From contig JAJPIW010000016.1 of NCBI GenBank assembly GCA_021324575.1, positions 97,202-161,201 of the forward strand: a stretch of DNA of 64,000 bases. The letters are read 5' to 3'. Source of the stretch: Intrasporangiaceae bacterium (GTDB taxonomy: Bacteria > Actinomycetota > Actinomycetes > Actinomycetales > Dermatophilaceae). The first letter of the stretch is position 1; every line of letters begins with the position of its first letter. Below are positions 62,646-64,000 of the stretch, piece after piece. The notes under the pieces are model-generated. The model saw only the letters and a program-made list of their open reading frames with translations, did no database searches and had not been told where the DNA came from. The position numbers were made by a program, and so were the translations under genes.

Positions 62646-62833
62646 GTACACGGAAGGGAGGTGGTCCACGAAGTGATTTCGCAACGGACGCGTGAGGTGA
62701 CTGGGCGCTAGTCGTACGCGCTTGCGTGCTCGACGCGCGCAATCCCACCAGTTCGCCGCAGCCCGCGGACCGCGACGGTCGTCCCCGTCGCACCGGCCCC
62801 ATGGCCACGGTCCGCGGGCTGTTCCATGTCGAA
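62646..62833 (+). ncRNA. Candidate structured RNA or leader transcript
   Basis: No standard-length gene fits 62569-62908. From the promoter, the transcript would carry GGGAGGTGG, a 12-codon ORF, then a strong fold. A perfect 13-bp stem pairs 62760-62772 with 62808-62820. Inside it are two hairpins: CGACGG/CCGTCG (62773-62778 with 62785-62790) and GGCC/GGCC (62795-62798 with 62803-62806), giving a three-way junction. I cannot match it to a named RNA family. The 3' end is a guess; no U-tract follows. Confidence 0.55.
62673..62711 (+). CDS. Possible 12-residue leader peptide
   Basis: GTG at 62673 opens a 12-codon frame reading MISQRTREVTGR and ending in TAG. GGGAGGTGG lies about 11 nt upstream and is one of the strongest Shine-Dalgarno sequences in the window. 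An in-frame GTG at 62661 would add four residues. The tiny frame sits between a good promoter and a stable fold, as leader peptides do. Too short to judge by similarity. Confidence 0.35.
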   Translation: MISQRTREVTGR

Positions 62834-62842
62834 GGCGCCGCG

Positions 62843-62890
62843 GGGTGAAGGTATGCGGACGCGTCCGGCCGCGTCCGGATACCTCCACCC
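62843..62890. repeat. 48-bp palindromic element, copy A
   Basis: The 48 nt form a hairpin of about 20 pairs with few mismatches: GGTATGCGGACGCG pairs with CGCGTCCGGATACC. It is nearly the reverse complement of copy B at 63926-63973 (about 42 of 48 positions). It lies 18 bp after the stop of the DUF559-type gene and could also end its transcript. Confidence 0.85.
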
Positions 62891-62908
62891 GTCGGACGAC
62901 GACACCGG

Positions 62909-63832
62909 TCAGGCCGCCCGCTGGGCCAGCCCGGCGGCCACCTGGTCCATGAACGTGTCGGTCTCCAGACGCAGCCCCACCAGGTCGATCCGCAGCACCA
63001 GGTCAGCGCCGAGTGACACGGCGTTGGCGCGCAGGTTGTCGTCAGTGACCGCCAGGCCCCACCGATGGCCCGACCCGTCGATCTCGACGACCAGAGCCCA
63101 ACCATCCCACCGGACGTCCAGGTAGACCCGGCCACGTGGCCCCCGCACGACAACCTGGCGAGTGGGCTCGGGCAGCCCACGTTGCCGGCACAGCGCTGCG
63201 AAGTCCAGCTCCCCGAGGGACTGGGCGCCGTCTGCGATGTCGCGGACGAGCTGTCGGATGAGCGCTCGACGGTTGCGGCCGGGCACCAGGTCAGCGGCTT
63301 CGACGAGCCGGGCACCGGTCGTGAGCCGCTGCTGCACGGGCATGACGAGCACCAGAGCCGCCTGCCGATCGCTCACTGCCCAGTGGGCGGCCCGGATGGC
63401 GGCGATGTGCGGGCGGGTGCGAGGGATGCCCGCGGTGAGCACCTCATCCGGGAGCCTGCGGCGGACCGCATGGTCTCGCACGCCGGCGGCCGCGCCGCCA
63501 TGGTGCCGGTGGATGGTCGAGACGTGAATGTCATCGTCGTCGTAGCCCGTCAGCCCGGCCGCCTGCAGAGCCGAGACGCCGTCGAGCACCGCGACTCGCT
63601 CCCCTACCTCCCAGACCGCGCGCCACCGCCGGGCCTGTTGACCGAGGTCGGAGGTGTGCAGCGCAACGGTCTGACGGCCGTGCACTGCCCACCGGCCGGC
63701 TCGCACCTGGTTGCGGACCCGGTCACTGCCGACGCCGACAGCACGCAGGAGCGCCCGAGATGCCACGCCGTCATGGGCGTCGCCGATCTCGGCCGCGTCG
63801 GCCCAGGACAACCGTGTGCGGTCTGCTCCCAT
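62909..63832 (-). CDS. DUF559-domain protein with AbiEi-like N-terminus
   Basis: A 307-residue protein. The C-terminal ~95 residues match DUF559, a Vsr/restriction-endonuclease-like fold: GRVYLDVRWDGWALVVEIDG, VTDDNLRANAVSLGADLVLR and DLVGLRLETDTF. The Asp and the VEIDG Glu/Asp could form a metal site. The N-terminal ~120 residues resemble AbiEi/transcriptional-regulator-like modules (LLRAVGVGSDRVRNQVRAGR, WAVHGRQTVALH). Such proteins are abundant in actinobacteria and their role is unknown; defence or DNA processing has been proposed. It is bracketed by inverted palindromes, suggesting a mobile unit. Confidence 0.72.
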   Translation of the reverse strand: MGADRTRLSWADAAEIGDAHDGVASRALLRAVGVGSDRVRNQVRAGRWAVHGRQTVALHTSDLGQQARRWRAVWEVGERVAVLDGVSALQAAGLTGYDDDDIHVSTIHRHHGGAAAGVRDHAVRRRLPDEVLTAGIPRTRPHIAAIRAAHWAVSDRQAALVLVMPVQQRLTTGARLVEAADLVPGRNRRALIRQLVRDIADGAQSLGELDFAALCRQRGLPEPTRQVVVRGPRGRVYLDVRWDGWALVVEIDGSGHRWGLAVTDDNLRANAVSLGADLVLRIDLVGLRLETDTFMDQVAAGLAQRAA

Positions 63833-63925
63833 GGGAGCGACGATGCCTACCCGGAGCGTCCGACGCCACGCGGCATACGACGCCTGTGGACGGCGGGACA
63901 GATGTCATGGCTCTGTGGACGGCTG

Positions 63926-63973
63926 GGTGGAGGTATCCGGACGCGCCAGGACGCGTCGCCATACCTCCACCCC
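63926..63973. repeat. 48-bp palindromic element, copy B
   Basis: It begins GGGTGGAGGTATCCGGACGC, which equals the reverse complement of the far end of copy A, and closes with ATACCTCCACCC. The inner part of its hairpin has three mismatched pairs. It lies about 94 bp upstream of the DUF559-type start, so the gene is framed by inverted copies. Confidence 0.85.
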
Positions 63974-64000
63974 GCGACGTCAGCCGCGACGTCAGCCGCG
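63973..64000. repeat. 12-bp tandem repeat at the right edge
   Basis: CGCGACGTCAGC occurs twice in tandem and the next unit begins at the window end, so the array may continue outside. Confidence 0.7.

Noticed and set aside
62569..62908. A tRNA or known riboswitch in the spacer
   Set aside because: No acceptor stem, T-loop or recognisable riboswitch core could be found. The fold is a three-way junction of unknown family.

Overview
The window is high-GC (roughly 70%) actinobacterial chromosome. WhiB, FbiA/FbiB coenzyme F420 synthesis, DUF3499, DUF5719, AccE and a TIGR03089 protein all fit Actinobacteria. The backbone follows, from memory, the Mycobacterium tuberculosis order Rv3256c to Rv3281: SIS isomerase, phosphomannomutase, DUF3499, minimal-zincin protein, whiB2, fbiA, fbiB, rmlD, an LCP protein, a TIGR03089 protein, fadE25-like acyl-CoA dehydrogenase, purE, purK, GtrA, birA, accD5, accE5. 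An Intrasporangiaceae-type actinobacterium (Janibacter/Phycicoccus/Terrabacter-like) is my best guess; genus cannot be fixed by eye.

Layout. 1-5.9 kb: CorA tail, CDF transporter, YbaK-type deacylase, then the mannose-phosphate block (DUF3499, phosphomannomutase, Trm112-like, SIS isomerase). 5.9-11 kb: whiB2-like gene followed on the same strand by a 1079-residue membrane glycosyltransferase and a DUF5719 secreted protein. 11-15 kb: fbiA-fbiB, then two alkylation-repair genes. 14.9-19.9 kb: an operon of GT2, GT4-methyltransferase fusion, flippase-like protein and methyltransferase. 20-26.6 kb: inositol-monophosphatase-like phosphatase, a large membrane protein, TIGR03089 protein, L-2-hydroxyglutarate oxidase and ScoA/ScoB.

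26.6-47.4 kb is a surface-polymer island: methyltransferase and GT2; a TagF-like polymerase, CDP-alcohol phosphotransferase and Wzt/Wzm exporter in overlapping order; a divergent CDP-ribitol-synthase-like fusion; a broken second TagF-like gene; an SDR, two GT2s and GtrA; two paralogous GT-C-like membrane proteins plus a decayed third copy around rmlDBAC; and another GT2. The LCP ligase at 47.5 kb could attach the product to the wall. I infer a rhamnose- and alditol-phosphate-containing wall glycopolymer exported by an ABC transporter.

47.5-62.6 kb: LCP protein, acyl-CoA dehydrogenase, F420-type LLM oxidoreductase, UDP-glucose dehydrogenase, RDD and CoA-binding proteins, purEK, GtrA, a two-component system, enoyl-CoA hydratase, class III cyclase, BirA and the AccD/AccE carboxylase subunits. 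62.6-64 kb: a promoter-driven structured RNA candidate with a tiny ORF, and a DUF559-type gene bracketed by 48-bp palindromic inverted repeats.

Window-wide signals: the heptamer GGCATAC/GTATGCC is heavily over-represented, and about twenty genes have a TANNNT -10 box 6-8 nt before the start codon, the signature of leaderless transcription. Most same-strand neighbours overlap by ATGA or GTGA.
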